This document shows, piece by piece, positions 29,801-44,800 of a stretch of 64,000 nucleotides of DNA. Origin of the DNA: Burkholderiaceae bacterium (GTDB lineage Bacteria > Pseudomonadota > Gammaproteobacteria > Burkholderiales > Burkholderiaceae_C); NCBI GenBank assembly GCA_018780645.1, contig JADMJJ010000011.1:124001-188000 (forward strand). Direction: 5' to 3'. The number at the start of each line of letters is the position of its first letter. The first letter of the stretch is position 1. Below the pieces are notes generated by a model, which searched no databases, was not told the origin of the DNA, and saw nothing but the letters and a program-made list of their open reading frames with translations. The position numbers and the translations under genes are program-made.

Positions 29801-32800
29801 ACAATGTGTCGGGTGTTGATCTGCCGGGCGTCTATGCCTATGCCGACGCACCGTCGGTCGCGATTGCGGCGGCCAGCGTTTCTATCGCCAACAGCCGTTC
29901 GCTAGCCGATGTGCAGGCCTCGCTGAATGCGGGTGCCAAGGTCTCCGCCGGCAACGGCGTGACGGTCAACGCCGATGGTTTCAACCTGGCCAAGACGCGC
30001 GGTGTGGGCTTCAGCGCCAGCGCCGTCGGCGCGGGTCTGCTGAGCGGCAGCGCCACGGCCTCGGGCAATGAACGTGCGCTGATCGGCACGAATGCCCAGA
30101 TCAGCGGCGCCAGCCTGTCGGTGCAGGCACAGGGGGCCGATCGCGCCGACGCGATGGTCGATGCCACCAATCTGGCCGGCTTCACCAACGCCGGCAAATC
30201 GGCCGTGACGGCCACCAGCAGCGGCAAGCTGCAGGCGGAGCTGGGCGCCGGGGCCAAGGTCGGCGTGGCGGGCCAGGTGCAGGTGCGGGCCAAGAGCCTG
30301 ACCGATGCCGATGCTCGGGCCAAGGCCGTCAATGTCGGCCTGGCCGGCAGCTTCGGCATGGTCAAGGCCGACGTGACGGTGACGCCCACGGTCGCGGCCC
30401 TGGCCGCGGCCGGCAGCCAGATCAGCGCCGGCGACGTGCTGATCGAGGCGCAGCATGGCAGCCCGGTCACGTTGGCCGACGGCAGCATCGCAGCGATGGA
30501 CTCGGCGGCCAACACCATCAGCACCGAGGCGCCCCATGGCCTGGCCACCGGCGACCGCGTGCAGTACCAGCTGCGCAATGGCACGGTGATGAGCGGCATC
30601 ACGGCCGACCAGTCCTATGGCGTGATCGTCGTCAACGACACCACTGTGAAGCTGGGCAACCCGTTCAAGGCCAGCGATGTGGATGGCAACTACGACACCA
30701 TCCGGTTTGCCAGCCCGCACGGGCTGAAGACAGGCGAGCGCATGGTCTATAACTTCGCGCCGGACGCCGGTGGTGCTGCCAGTGCCATGGCAGGCCTGGT
30801 CGCCGGCCAGGGCTATTACGTGCGCGTGATCGACGCCAACACCGTCAAGCTCGGTAGCAGCCTGGAGGCGGTGACACGCAGCCTGAACGGCTTCGCCAGC
30901 TCGGCAGTCAACGCCACCAGCGAGGCCATCACCCTGGCCAACCATGGCTTCGCCGACGGTCAGGCGGTGACCTACCGCGCGCCCTACACAGCGCGCTTCA
31001 CCGGCAGCGCGGCCGATGCCGATACCGACACCTTGCTGCTCACCGCACCGCTGAACGGCCAGCCGTTCCAGACCGGCGACAAGGTGGTCTACAACACCAC
31101 CACCCTGGATGGCAAACCGGGCGGCACGGCCCTGGGTGGCATGAGCAGAGGTGGCAGCTACTACGTCTACCGCGTCGATGCGACGCATATCAAGCTGTCG
31201 ACCCAGGCCATCAAGGGCGACGGCACCGATGTATTCGTCAACCTGACTCGCAGCACCGCGGCGGACGCCTCACAGCACAGCCTGGTGCGCAGCGGCGAGA
31301 AGGTCATCGACGGCCTGATCGACGGCCGCAGCTACTACGTCAAGCGCATCGACGCCAACAGCTTCCAGCTGGCCGAGAGCGCTGGCGGTGTGGCCATCAA
31401 TCTGGGCATGAGCAATGTCTCCGGCACGCACTACATCGGTGTCGAAGGTATTGACCTGAACAGCGCTGGTGTGAAGGGCCAGCACTGGCTGGAACTGGAC
31501 TTCAGCGGCACCTACTCCGGTGGCGCACGCCTGGTCGGCGCCGGTGGCCTGGTGGCCAATCCGGATGCGCTGGGCATAGACGGCGTGTCCCGCGCCCATG
31601 GCGTCGGCCCGGGCTTCGGCCTGGCCATCAGCGATGTCGGCGCCAAGGCCTCGGTGACGATGAAGCCGGTGGTCAGCGCCGGCCTGGGTGCTGGCGCGCA
31701 GATAGACGCCAGCGGCAATGTGATCGTCAATGCGCTGAGCCATGTCAATGCCGAGGGCACGACCGGTGCAGTGTCGGGCTCGCTGTTCGCTGGTTTCGGC
31801 AACTCGACGACCCGCATCAATCTGGAGCAGACGACCACGGCCAGCGTGGGCGACGGCGCCAAGGTCAACGCCGGCAACCAGATCACCATGGGCAGCGACA
31901 GCCGCCAGCAGGCGATTGCCAACGCGGTGGCCGGCGCGGCCGCGGCGGGGGTGTCGTCGGGTGGGGCTGACGCGATCGTCGAATCGCTGCCCACGACCAC
32001 CACACAGATCGGCGCCAGCGCCCAGCTGGGTGCCAAGGGCGATATCGCCCTGACCGCACGCATGGGCGCACGCGGTGAAGCGACGGCTGACGCGATGGCC
32101 TACGCCGCGCTGGGCTCCGGCGGTGCAACGAATGCCTTCTGGGCCGTGGGTCAGGCGCTGAACGATTTCAGCGGCGACGCGCGCAACACCCAGGTCAAGA
32201 TCGCCGCCGGTGCCCTGGTGCGCAGCGAGAAGAAACTGGACGTGCAGGCCCGTGTTGATGACTCGCAGATCGACGCCCGCTCGGAGGCCTCGGCCGCCTC
32301 GGTGGTCTATTCGGACCCGGACGCCAAGGCACGCACGCTGTTCAAGTCGAACGCCAGCGTGGATGTGGCCGCCGGCGCCGAACTGACGGGTGTCAACAAC
32401 CTCAATATGCAGGCCGTCCATCAGGACGCGAACCTGCACGCCCATGCCTTTGCCGACGGCGGCAGCGCCTTCGGCGGGCCGGATGCCGAGGCCTGGGCCA
32501 TCCAGCGCCAGGCCTCGCGCATCACGGTGGCCGATGGCGCCAGCCTGGCCAGCAAGGACCTCAATGTCGAGGCCGTCAATGCCGACAGCCTGGCGCGGGC
32601 CACCGGCGACGCCAGCGGCTTCTCGCTGGAGGGCTCGGACTTCACCGCCCACGAGACCAAGTCGCGTGTTCGTCATATTGACTACAACGGCGATGTGATC
32701 CTGCTGTCGGCACCGACGCCCAAGCTGGTGATCGATGCCGCCGGCAACATCGTCGAGGCGCAGGGCGTCACCGCGACCAGCGAGGCTGGCCGCATTGTCG

Positions 32801-35800
32801 TGGGCAAGATCGACAACAACGGCGGCATCGGCAAGGCCCGCTTTGCCGTCAATGCCGTGCCCATGGGTCTGCTGCCCGGCAATCTGGGCACGATAGAGGG
32901 CACGCTGGGCACGCTGAAGGGCCGCCACAGCTTCGAGACGGTTGAGCTGATCAACCACTCGACCAAGGACCTGTGGGTAGGTGACATCAATCCGGTGGAC
33001 AGCAGTGGCCGCGCCCAGGTGTCCATTGAGGCGGACATCAACCAGTTCCAGTTCGACATCAGCCATGACTACGGCCCGACGGCCGTGCGCATCGAGAACC
33101 TGGCCCAGACCGGTCACGCCAATGTGGTGCTCACTGGGCTGATCGACAACCCGCTGGGCAAAACCACGGTGGTGGCCCGGGCGGGCGACATCCTGTCGAC
33201 TGCCGCGCAGCTGCTGCGCAGCAACTCGGTGGACCTGCAGGCCGCTGGCCGCATTGGCGCCAGCAACCAGCGCCTGAACATCGAGCTGGTGGCCAGCGCC
33301 GGCCGCGAGACCGGGCTGAATGCCAAGGCTGGCGGCAGCATGGCCCTGGGCCTGGGGCTGCTGGACCGTGGCAGTGCCACGCCGGGCCAAATGAAGGCCG
33401 GAACGCTGGAGGCGGGTGCCGACATCGATCTGCTGCTGCGACCCAGCCTGCTGCAGACCGCCGTCAGCCAGGTGCTGACGAGCTATCTGGTCGACGTGAC
33501 CGAGAAGATGGCCGGCGGCATCGGCGGCAGCACGGCCACCTACGAGAACCACTACAAGCCCGACGTCGCCGGACCGGCCTTCGAGCCGCCGCTGGCCATC
33601 TTCGCCATCGGTGGCGTCCACGTGGACACGAACGCCACGTTCGCGATGCTCAGGGCCGGCGGCAATATCGTCGTGCAGGCCGATGCAGGCACCACGCGCA
33701 TCAACATCACCGCCAGCACCGACCTGACCGGCATGGGCCGCATCGACGTGCGCAGCAATGGCACGATCACCTTGACCGAGGTGGACGGTGACCTGCGCGC
33801 CGGCGAGATCCGCTCCAGCGCGCACGACGTGACCCTGGTTGCGGCCGGCGGCATTGTCGATGCCGATGGCGACGCGCTGGCCGACGTGGCCGGCAATCGC
33901 ATCAGCCTGACGGCTCAGGAAGGCGCCATCGGCAACCTGCTGAACGATCTGGAGATCGACTCGCAGCTGTCGGCGCCCGGTGCGCTGAATGCGCTGGCGG
34001 CCCGTGATGTGTTCATTCGCGAGACGGCCGGCGGGCTGAACGTCGAGCAGGTGGTGGCAAGCGCGGGCGACGTGCGCCTGAGCACCACCGACACGGTGGC
34101 CGCAGACGAGCACATCCTCATCGGCGAGCAGGGTCGCGTTTCGGCGCTGCTGGGCGCAGTGGCGCTGCAATCCGGCGACGCGGTGCTGATCAATGGCAAG
34201 GTGCAGACCGGCGGGCGGCTGACCCTGCGCACCGACTACCGCAATGCCGACAGGGCCCAAGGCGGCACGATACGGGTCAACGGCCCGGTGACGGCGGCCG
34301 AGTTGCTGATGGAGGGCGAGGACGATGGCGATCTGATGGACGCCTCTTCGGTCAACGTCAAGCTCATCGCCTACGGCATGGGCGGCGATGACGAGATCCG
34401 CGGCGGCAGCGCCGACGACCAGCTGTATGGCGGCGACGGTGCCGATGAGCTGGTCGGCGCGGCCGGCAATGACCTGCTGGTGGCCGGCAGCGGCGTCGGC
34501 GATGTGCTGCGCGGCGGCGACGGCGACGACATCATTTATGGCTCCAACGACGGTGGCGAAAGCGACCCTGACTTCGGCGACGGCGTGCGCGCCGGTGACC
34601 TGATCGAGGGTGGCGCGGGCGATGACCAGATCCATGGCCAGGGCGGTTCCGACTTCATTGACGGCGGCTCGGGCAAGGATGTCATTGATGCCGGCGCGGG
34701 CGACGACCTGGTGTATGGCGGCCTGGGCGCCGACAAGGTGTTCGGCCATCTGGGCGATGACACTATCCATGGCGTGGCGCCGGAGGCCGACGACGGCCTG
34801 GCCGACGAGCTCAGCGGCGAATGGGGCGATGACCTGATCGTCGGCGGCAGTGGCGGCGACCTGATTGATGGCGGTTTCGGCAACGACCGCATAGCATCCG
34901 GCGCCGGTGACGACATCGTGCACACCGGCGCGGGCCTGAACGAGGTCGAGGCCGGCGACGGCAACGACCAGGTCTATGGCTCCAACGATGGCGCCGACCG
35001 CATGGATGGCGGTGCGGGCGACGACCGGCTGTACGGCTTTGCCGGCAATGACCAGATCCTTGGCGGTGCGGGCGACGACATCATCGAGGGCGGCGCCGGC
35101 GATGACCTGCTGGAGGGCGGTGCGGGCGCCGACCTGATGCTGGGTGGCGCCGACCACGACCGGCTGTATGGCCACTCGGTCAGCGGTGCGGACGAGGACA
35201 ACGCGGTCGATCAGCTCTACGGCGACTTTGGCACCGGTGGGAACGAGGCCGGCTCGGGCCGGGACAGGCTTGATGGCCAGGGCGGCAATGACCTGCTGTA
35301 TGGCGAGGGCGGTGACGATCTCATCGCCGGCACCCAGGGCTTTGCTCAGGTCGAAGCCAGCGGTGGTGACAGCAATGTGATCCAGTTCGGCGGCAATGGT
35401 GACGATTCCGCCTTTGTGGCTCCTGCGGCCACCGCAGCGCCTGTGCTGCAGGCGATCGACTACACGATGACGCGCGCCGCTGCTAAGCTGCCCGATGGCA
35501 TCATCCAGCGCGGTCGCTGGGCCGATCTGGGTGGCATGGCGACGGGCGGTGGCCTGTCGGGAACGGGTGGCCTGTCGACCGAGCCGGCCATGGCGGTGGC
35601 CAATGGTCAGCAGTTCGTGGTCTGGATCGAAACACGCAACGGCAGCCCTGAAGTTCGGGTTGCGCACCTGGTCAACGGCGCCTGGGTGTCGCTGGGCAGT
35701 GCAAGCGGCAGCTCGCTGACGGGCGAGTCGGCTTTCGACGCGCGCATCGCCATCGATGGCACAGGTGCGCCCATCGTGGTCTGGACCTCGGCCAAGGGTG

Positions 35801-38800
35801 GCCAGCAGGAGATACGCGCCGCGCGCTTCAGCGGCGGCGCCTGGACCAGCCTCGGCACCCTGTCGACGGGCGGACAGGCCGACAGCGCCCAGCTGGTGAT
35901 GACGGCCGCAGGGCCGGTCGTGATGTGGCTGGACGGTGCGGCCGACGCCAAGACCGTGCAGGCGCGCCGCCTCGAGGGCGGTGTATGGACGGCCATGGTT
36001 GCGCCCGTCAGCGGCGCAGCCGTGCAAGGCCTGACCCTGGCCAGCGATGGGGCCAATGTGGCGGCCGCCTGGACGGAGGTCGTTGGCGGCGTCCGTCAGG
36101 TGGTGGTCCAGGAGTGCAACGGCACGGCATGGACGGCGCTTGCCGGCTCGGCCAGCGCCGATGCCCAGCTGGAAGGCGCGCTCAGTCACAACACCCAAGC
36201 CAGCCTGGCCTATCACCAGGGCCAGCTGTTCATGGCCTGGCAGGCCTTCTCCGATCAAGGGGTCAGCCTGTTGGTGGCGCGATATGACGCGGCCGGCGCT
36301 CAGCACTTGCAAGCCGACTTCGGTATAGCTTTCGGCACCGACACGATCTCGCAGCCGACCCTGTCGGCCGGCGGTGACGCGTTGCGCCTGCTGTGGCTGC
36401 GCAGCCCGGGTGCCACCGAGCTGGCGACCCAGCTCAATGCAATGCGCTGGAACGGCAATGCATTTGCCGAGGAGGTGCCGGGCGAGGCCACGGGCCGAGG
36501 GCTCAGCCTCACCGGCGGCCGTGCGCAGGACCTGGCCGTGGCAACCGACGCCCAGGGCCGCACCAGCGTGGCCTGGGCCGATGCCTTCGGTGGCCAGCCC
36601 GAGATCTATGTGCGCGGCATGACGGCCACATTGGGCCGCACCTTTGTGGCCGACTCCTCCAAGGGCGTCAGCCTGCAGGACGTTCTCGACGAGCAGGACC
36701 TGGGTGCCGGCGACAGCATCATCATCATCGGCGAGCATGGGGCGATCACCATTGATGCCGATGATGCCGGCGTGCAGCTGTTCGGCGACGACGGCCTGGT
36801 GGGCAGCATCACCGTCGGTGCCGGTGCTCACGATGTGCTGCTGTCACGCATGCGTGCCGGCACCATCACGGTGGAGGACGCCAACGGCTTCACCTTGACC
36901 GAATCGGTGGTCAAGGGCGTCGAGCTGATCAATGGCAGCGGCGCGCAGATCACGCACAACCAGATCAACGGCATGGTGACGGTCACCGGCGCCGTACAGG
37001 GTGCGCTGATAGACCACAACACGCTGCGCGGCCTGAAGGTGCAGGAGGGCAATGAATCCGATGTCGGTGCAAGCGGCCTGACCATCAGTGCCAACACCAT
37101 CACCGCCACGCAGACCGGCCTGGAGCTGGCCGTGGCCGCAAGCGGCCGCATCCGCGACAACCTGATCAGCGGCGGCAGCACAGGCCTGGACATTGCCCAG
37201 ACCTTCACCGGCCTGATAGACGGCAACCGCATCGAGAAGGCACAGACCGGTGTTCGCTACAACGCCGGTGCGGCACTGAGCGGCAATGTCCTGAGCCAGA
37301 ACCAGGTCGGCATCAGCACCAGTGTGTCTGGCGCGCAGGCCTTGGGCTTCGTCGCCGGTTCCGGAGTCAATCAGCTCAAGGACAACGTCACCGGCATCGT
37401 CATGAACGGCGCCCAGGTGCAGATGCAGGAGGTCAGTGGCAGCGTGGTTGCCGTGACCGGCAGCGGTGTGCTGGGCGGCAGTTCGCTGGAGCAGGCGATG
37501 TGGCTGCACGATAACGAACGCGCGGTGGCCAATTTCGCCGGCTCAATCCAGTACAGCCGCTTCACGGCCAACAGAATAGCCGTCGACGTGACGGCCGACA
37601 TGGGCGGCCTGCGCGTCACGCACAGCCTGTTCGACCGCAACGTCAAGGCCGGCCTGCAGCTGACCGGGGCCAGCGATGTGCGTATCGCTCAGAACACCTT
37701 CTATGCCGCCACCGGGGACAATATCCGTCTGCAGGGCAAGAGCTCGAATGTCGAGATCCAGGGCAATATCCTCTGGGCCGAGGGCGGCTACGACATCTAT
37801 GTGGCCAATGACTCGCAGGCCGGCTTCTACAGCGACTACAACAACCTCTACAAGAGCGGCGGCGGGGCTCTGGTCTTCTGGACCAAGACCTTCACCGATG
37901 TGCTCGACTGGCAGGTCGATGTGGCCCGCTATGACCAGCATTCGATTGGCGCCACCGCCGTCAATCCGGATTGGGCTCGGCCGCAGTTCCGCGACCTGGC
38001 TCGTGGCGACTTCCGCCTGTTCGACGCCACGGCCGGTCTGCGTTCCAGCAGCCCCGGTGTCGATGCCGGCAATGCAACGCTGGACATCGGCCAGTCCCTC
38101 AGCTATCAGAACCTGCTGAACAACGCCGGCTTCGAGAACGGCGCGGCGGGCTGGACGGTCAACACCGATGCCGGCACCAAGGCCGGCAACGCCTACGAGG
38201 GCGGCAAGTATTTCACCGCGGGCAGCGTGGAGCAGGGCTTTGCCTGGCAGAACATCGATCTGCGCGCGGCCGGCTACACCGCCGCCCAGCTGGACAGCGG
38301 CAGCCTGGACATCGTGTTCAGCGCCCGCCTGCGCACGGCGGCGCTGGGCGCCAACGAGGCCGGCTCACGCGACACCGGCACGCTGAAACTGAGCTTCCTG
38401 GCCGCCGATGGCACGGTGCTGGGCGAGAGCCTGGTCAAGGCCACCAATGCGGCCGACCGCTGGGAGCTGGTCGGTGGACGGACCGGCATACCCACCGGTG
38501 CACGCTTTGCGGTGCTGCGCGTCGATGCGCTGCGCAACAGCGGCACGCCCAATGATGTGGCCGTGGACCAGGCCTTCCTGGGGGTGGTGGCCGATGGCTT
38601 CACGCCGGATGTCGGTGCCTATGGCGCCGGCACGCACGAGGCCGGCCCCAGCACGGCACGCAAGATCGCCCTGCGCTGGCCCGATCTGTACACCGACTGG
38701 GAGAAGAACGAGCCGCAGACGATACGCTGGGAGACCAGCAACAACACGGGCAACTCGCCGGTGCGCATAGACCTGCTGCAGGACACGCCGGATGGCCCCA

Positions 38801-41800
38801 AGCTGCTGGCCAATATCGCCGCCTCGGTGGCCGACAACGGCCAGTTCATCTGGACGCCCCAGCACAGTGGCATTGACTTCGGCACCAAGGGCCTGCGCAT
38901 CCAGATCTCGCTGGTCAATGCACCCGAGGTCATGGACCGCGCGCAGGAAACCTTCAGCGTGCCCGAGGATGGCCACAACTTCTATGTGGACGACGGCAGC
39001 GATGCCGGCGACGCCTATACCCCGGGCGCCGTGGGCAGCAACCGCAACACCGGCAAGACGGCCGATGCACCGAAGACGAATCCGGTCAATCTGCTGCGGG
39101 CCTATGAGTTGCAGGCCGGTGACACGCTGTTCATCGACAGCGGCGACTATCCGCTGATCGACAGCATCGCCGTCAGCGGCAATGCCGATGTCAGCGCGCG
39201 GCTGGCCGACGCGGTCGGCCCCGGCATGGGCAAGGACGAGGGCTTCACCATCACCGGCCCGGCGGACGCCAGCCAGATCGCACGCCTGTTCCCGGCCATT
39301 GCCGGCGACAAGACGCGCGCGCTGATCGAGCTGGAGGACGCCGACTTCGTGACAGTGCGACACCTGACCCTGGAGAACGCCAACCGCGGCCTGTATGTGC
39401 ACGATGGCTCGGACGGTTTCCAGGCCAGCGACCTCACCGCCTCGGGCCATGCCAAGGACGGCATCCGCATCGAAAGCGCCACGCCGTTCGCCAGCTTCGA
39501 GCGCCTGGTGGCCTTCGACAACAAGCTGCACGGCGTGTTCCTGAGCGGCGGCTTCGCTGCGCTGACCCATTCCAGCGCCTACGGCAATGGCCAGAGCGGT
39601 TTCAGCATCAGCGGCCAGTTCACGGCCGCCAGCGACAACCGGGCTTGGGGCAATGATGTCGGCTTCAACTTCGATGGAGGCAAGGGTGCGCTGATCCAGC
39701 GCAACACGGCCCACGACAACCGCGTCGGCATCAAGAGCGCCGGTGGCACGGAGGCGCAACGCACGGTGATCGGCGACACCGATCTGAGCAAGGGCAACGG
39801 CAATCTGATCTACAACAATCGCGGCGGCGGCATCGAGGCAGACTATGCCCTGATTGCCGGCAACACGGTCTGGGGCAGCACGGCGGGTTGGGGCATCAAC
39901 AGCAACATCGGTGCGCTGGCGCAGGCCAATGTGGTCCATGGCAATGCCGACGGCATACAGGTCAAGGGCAGCAACAGCCGCATCAGCAACAACCGCGTCT
40001 ATGCCAACACCGGCATCGGCGTGCAGACCGATCATGGCGAGGTGGCCGAGAACGTCATCTATTCGAACGCCACCGGGCTGAAGATTGACGACAGCCAGGG
40101 CTCGACCGCGGGCCGGGTGCGCAACAACCTGATCTATGCCAACAGCCTGCGCGGCGTGCAGATCAGCGCCAACCAGCTTGACTTCATCAGCAACACGGTC
40201 ATCCAGACCGTCGGCGATGCGGTGCGGGTGGAAGGCAGCAGCAGGAACGTGCGCTTCTACAACAACATCCTCGGCGCCTCGCAGGGTTATGCGCTGTGGG
40301 TCGCGGCCGACAGCCAGCAGGGCTTCGCGTCCGACTACAACCTGTTCATGCCCGGTGGCGCTGGCGCGAAGCTCGGTGCCTGGCAGGGGGCAGATCGGGC
40401 CGACCTCGCGGTCTGGCGCAGCGCCACCTTTGGCGACGCCAACAGCCTGGTGGTCGACCCCGCCTTCGTGGACATGGACGGTGCCGACGACCAGCTGGGC
40501 TATGTGAATGCCCAGTCGGATGGCCGCGACGATGACTTCCATGAAAAGAGCCTGCACGGCGGCTTTGCCGGCGGTGGGCTGGCACCGGTGCGCGGCGAAA
40601 GCGGCCTGCCGCAGCTGCAGGCCGTCATGGCCCTGGTCAGCGACCAGCAGTCGGTCACCATAGACCGTGGCCGCGCGGTGGATGCCTTCACCAACGAGCC
40701 GGCCAATAGCGGCGGCTACATCAATCTGGGCGCCTATGGCAACACGGCCCAGGCCGGCCGCAGTCCGGCGCAGTTCATCACCGTGCTGGCTCCCAATGGC
40801 GGTGAACGCATTGGCCAGAACAGCACCGTCGAGCTGCGCTGGCGCTCGTTCGGCTTCGCGGGCACCGTCAATATCGAGGTGCGGGGGGCCGGCCAGACCG
40901 AGTTCACGCTGTTGGCCAGCAACGAGGTCAATGACGGCAGCTATCTGTGGACGGTTGACGGCGAGGCCTTCGATCCGGCCAGCGACTACGAGCTGCGCAT
41001 CACATCGGTGGCCGCACCCGGCATCACCGACAGCTCGGACGCCCCGTTCGAGGTGCTGGCGCCCATCCACGTCTACTATGTCAACGACAACTCGCTGGTC
41101 GGCGACGAGTACAGCTCGGCCATAGGCAATGACGCGAACGACGGCCTGACGCCAGACAAGCCCAAGGCCTCGATCCGCGCGATCCTGGATGCCTATGACC
41201 TGAACCCTGGCGACATCATCAAGGTGGACACCGGCAGCTACACGCTGGGCACCAATATCTTCGTCGTCGAGCAGGACAGCGGCGTCGAGATTGTCGGCGC
41301 GGCCGAGCACGCCACCGTGATCAACCGCGGTAATACCGGCACGGGCACGGCGGTGTTCGAGTTCCAGGGCGCCGACAAGGTGATACTGCGCAACCTCAGC
41401 ATCACCGGGGCACAGACCGGTGTGCTGCTCTCGGCCACGGCCGACTCGGATCAGGTCAGCGTCATCGACAGCCAGGTCTACGGCATGGCTGTCGGCATCA
41501 ATGTGGCCGCCGGCAACGAATCATTCACGCTGAGCGGCAGCGAGGTTCGCAACAACACCGGCAACGGCGTGACGATTGCAGCCACCGACGCCCTGCTGTC
41601 GAACAATCTGATTCGCGACAACGGGCTGAATGGCATCACCATCAGCGGCGCCCGCGGCAAGGTGACCGGCAATGAGGTGCGCGACAACGCCCAGAGCGGC
41701 ATCAACGCCAGCAACACGCCGGCCACAGGTCAGATCAATGCCACGGTGGTCAGCGGCAACAAGGTGTCGGGCAACAAGGCCGCCGGACTGGGCAGTGGCG

Positions 41801-44800
41801 GCATCGCCGCCAGCTGGAACGTGCTGGTCACGGGCAACCAGGTCAGCGGCCATGTGGGCGCGGGCATTGCCGTCAACGGCGGGGCGGTGGCCAGCGGCAA
41901 CGAGGTCTCGGGCAATGCCACCGGTATCAGCGTCATCGGCAGCGGCCATGCAGTGGACAACCATGTCTTCGCCAACACCACCGGCGTGTACAGCCTGAAC
42001 AGCAGCAATGTCATCGCGGGCAACCATATCCACGCCAACACAGGCGTGGGCGTGATGGTCAGCGGCAATCAGGCCGATGTGCGCAACAACCGCATCATCG
42101 GCAATGGCGGCAACGGCGTGGTGCTGGACGGCGTCAGCGGCACGCCGGTGGTGGAGAACAACACCATCATCACCAGCACGGCCGACGCCATCGTGGTGCA
42201 GGGCAGCAGCAAGAATGTGCGCATCACCAACAACATCCTGGATGTGCGCGGCAGCGGCACGGCGATCAAGGTCAACAGCACCTCGCAGGAGGACTTCCAG
42301 TCCGACTACAACCTGTTCGCCCTGGGCGCCAACGCCAAGCTCGGTTCCTGGGAAGGCAAGACCCTGGCCACGCGCAGCGACTGGTTCTACGAGCTGGGCC
42401 AGGACAAGAGCAGCCTGACCGCCAACCCGGGCTACGTCGATGCCGATGGCGCCGACGATCAATTCGGCACGGCCGACGACGATGTGCACCTGCGCACCGA
42501 CTCGGTGGGGGTGGACCGCGGCAACCCGGCCAGCGCCTACGGCAACGAGCCGCAGCCCAATGGCGGGCGCATCGATCTGGGCGCCTATGGCAACAGCAAC
42601 GAAGCCACCGCCAGCGCCGAGCAGACGATACAGCTGCTGGGTCCCAACGGCCTGGACAAGCTGGAGGCAGACCAGGCGGTGACGGTGAGCTGGCGTTCGA
42701 CAGGCATTCCGGCAGGCGCGAGCCTGAGCCTGGAGCTGTCACTCGATCTGGGCCAGACCTGGACCACCATCGCCAGCGGCCTGGGCGTCAATGCCCAGGG
42801 CCTGGGCCAGACCAGCTGGACACCGACCGGCGAGACCCAGGGCAACAAGGCCCTGCTGCGCATCAGCGCCGAGCTGCCACAGCAGACGGTGACCGACACC
42901 AGCGACGAGGCCTTCCTGATCGCCAACGGCGGCACCGACTACTACATCAACGACGGCTCGACCGCCGGCGACGAGTACACATCAGCCATCGGCGACAACG
43001 CCAACTCGGGCAAGAGCGCGGACAAGCCGATGGCCAGTCTCGCAGCCCTGCTGCGCGCCTATGACCTGAACCCGGGCGATGTGATCCATGTGGACAGCGG
43101 CAACTACCAGCTGGCCACCAATATCGTCATCGACGCGCAGGACTCCGGCGTGCAGATAGCGGGTGCGGTGCAACCGGGCCATGCCACGGTGCTGAACCGT
43201 GGCAACACGACCAGCGGCACGGCGGTGTTCCAGTTCCTCGGGGCCGACAACGTCACCCTGCGCAATCTGAGCCTCACCGGTGCGCAGACCGGCGTGCTGG
43301 CGGCGGCCGGGGCGGACTCGGATCATGTCACGGTGCTCAACAGCAAGGTGTTCGGCAACAGCGGCGCCGGTGTCTCGGTGGGTGCCGGCAACGAGTTCTT
43401 CAAGCTGACCGACAGCGAGGTTCACGGCAACTCGGGCAATGGTGTGAACGTGGTGGCCACCGATGCAGAGCTGGCCCGCAATACGGTGCGCAACAACAGC
43501 TCGGTCGGCATCAACCTGACCGGCGCGCGCGGCAAGGTGCTGGACAACCAGGTGCGCGACAACGGCCAGAGCGGCATCACTGCGGGTGACTCCGGCCTCA
43601 GCGGCGCGAACATCGTGGTCGTGCAGGGCAACACCGTCACGGGCAACAAGGCCTCGGGCCTTGGCGCGGGCGGCATCGTCGGCACGGGTGGCGTGCGCAT
43701 CAGCGGCAACCAGGTCAGCGGCCATGTGGGCGCGGGCATTGCCGTCAACGGCGGGGCGGTGGCCAGCGGCAACGAGGTCTCGGGCAATGCCACCGGTATC
43801 AGCGTCATCGGCAGCGGCCATGCAGTGGACAACCATGTCTTCGCCAACACCACCGGCGTGTACAGCCTGAACAGCAGCAATGTCATCGCGGGCAACCATA
43901 TCCACGCCAACACAGGCGTGGGCGTGATGGTCAGCGGCAATCAGGCCGATGTGCGCAACAACCGCATCATCGGCAATGGCGGCAACGGCGTGGTGCTGGA
44001 CGGCGTCAGCGGCACGCCGGTGGTGGAGAACAACACCATCATCACCAGCACGGCCGACGCCATCGTGGTGCAGGGCAGCAGCAAGAATGTGCGCATCACC
44101 AACAACATCCTGGATGTGCGCGGCAGCGGCACGGCGATCAAGGTCAACAGCACCTCGCAGGAGGACTTCCAGTCCGACTACAACCTGTTCGCCCTGGGCG
44201 CCAACGCCAAGCTCGGTTCCTGGGAAGGCAAGACCCTGGCCACGCGCAGCGACTGGTTCTACGAGCTGGGCCAGGACAAGAGCAGCCTGACCGCCAACCC
44301 GGGCTACGTCGATGCCGATGGCGCCGACGATCAATTCGGCACGGCCGACGACGATGTGCACCTGCGCACCGACTCGGTGGGGGTGGACCGCGGCAACCCG
44401 GCCAGCGCCTACGGCAACGAGCCGCAGCCCAATGGCGGGCGCATCGATCTGGGCGCCTATGGCAACAGCAACGAAGCCACCGCCAGCGCCGAGCAGACGA
44501 TACAGCTGCTGGGTCCCAACGGCCTGGACAAGCTGGAGGCAGACCAGGCGGTGACGGTGAGCTGGCGTTCGACAGGCATTCCGGCAGGCGCGAGCCTGAG
44601 CCTGGAGCTGTCACTCGATCTGGGCCAGACCTGGACCACCATCGCCAGCGGCCTGGGCGTCAATGCCCAGGGCCTGGGCCAGACCAGCTGGACACCGACC
44701 GGCGAGACCCAGGGCAACAAGGCCCTGCTGCGCATCAGCGCCGAGCTGCCACAGCAGACGGTGACCGACACCAGCGACGAGGCCTTCCTGATCGCCAACG

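Noticed and set aside
31270-36831. Very long minus-strand open frame (about 1,850 codons) opposite the giant gene, and others such as 26791-29760 and 38365-41310
   Set aside because: High GC and strong third-position bias of the plus-strand gene remove stop codons from the opposite frame. The translations are His/Gln/Ala/Gly-rich low-complexity strings with no family motif and no ribosome-binding site.
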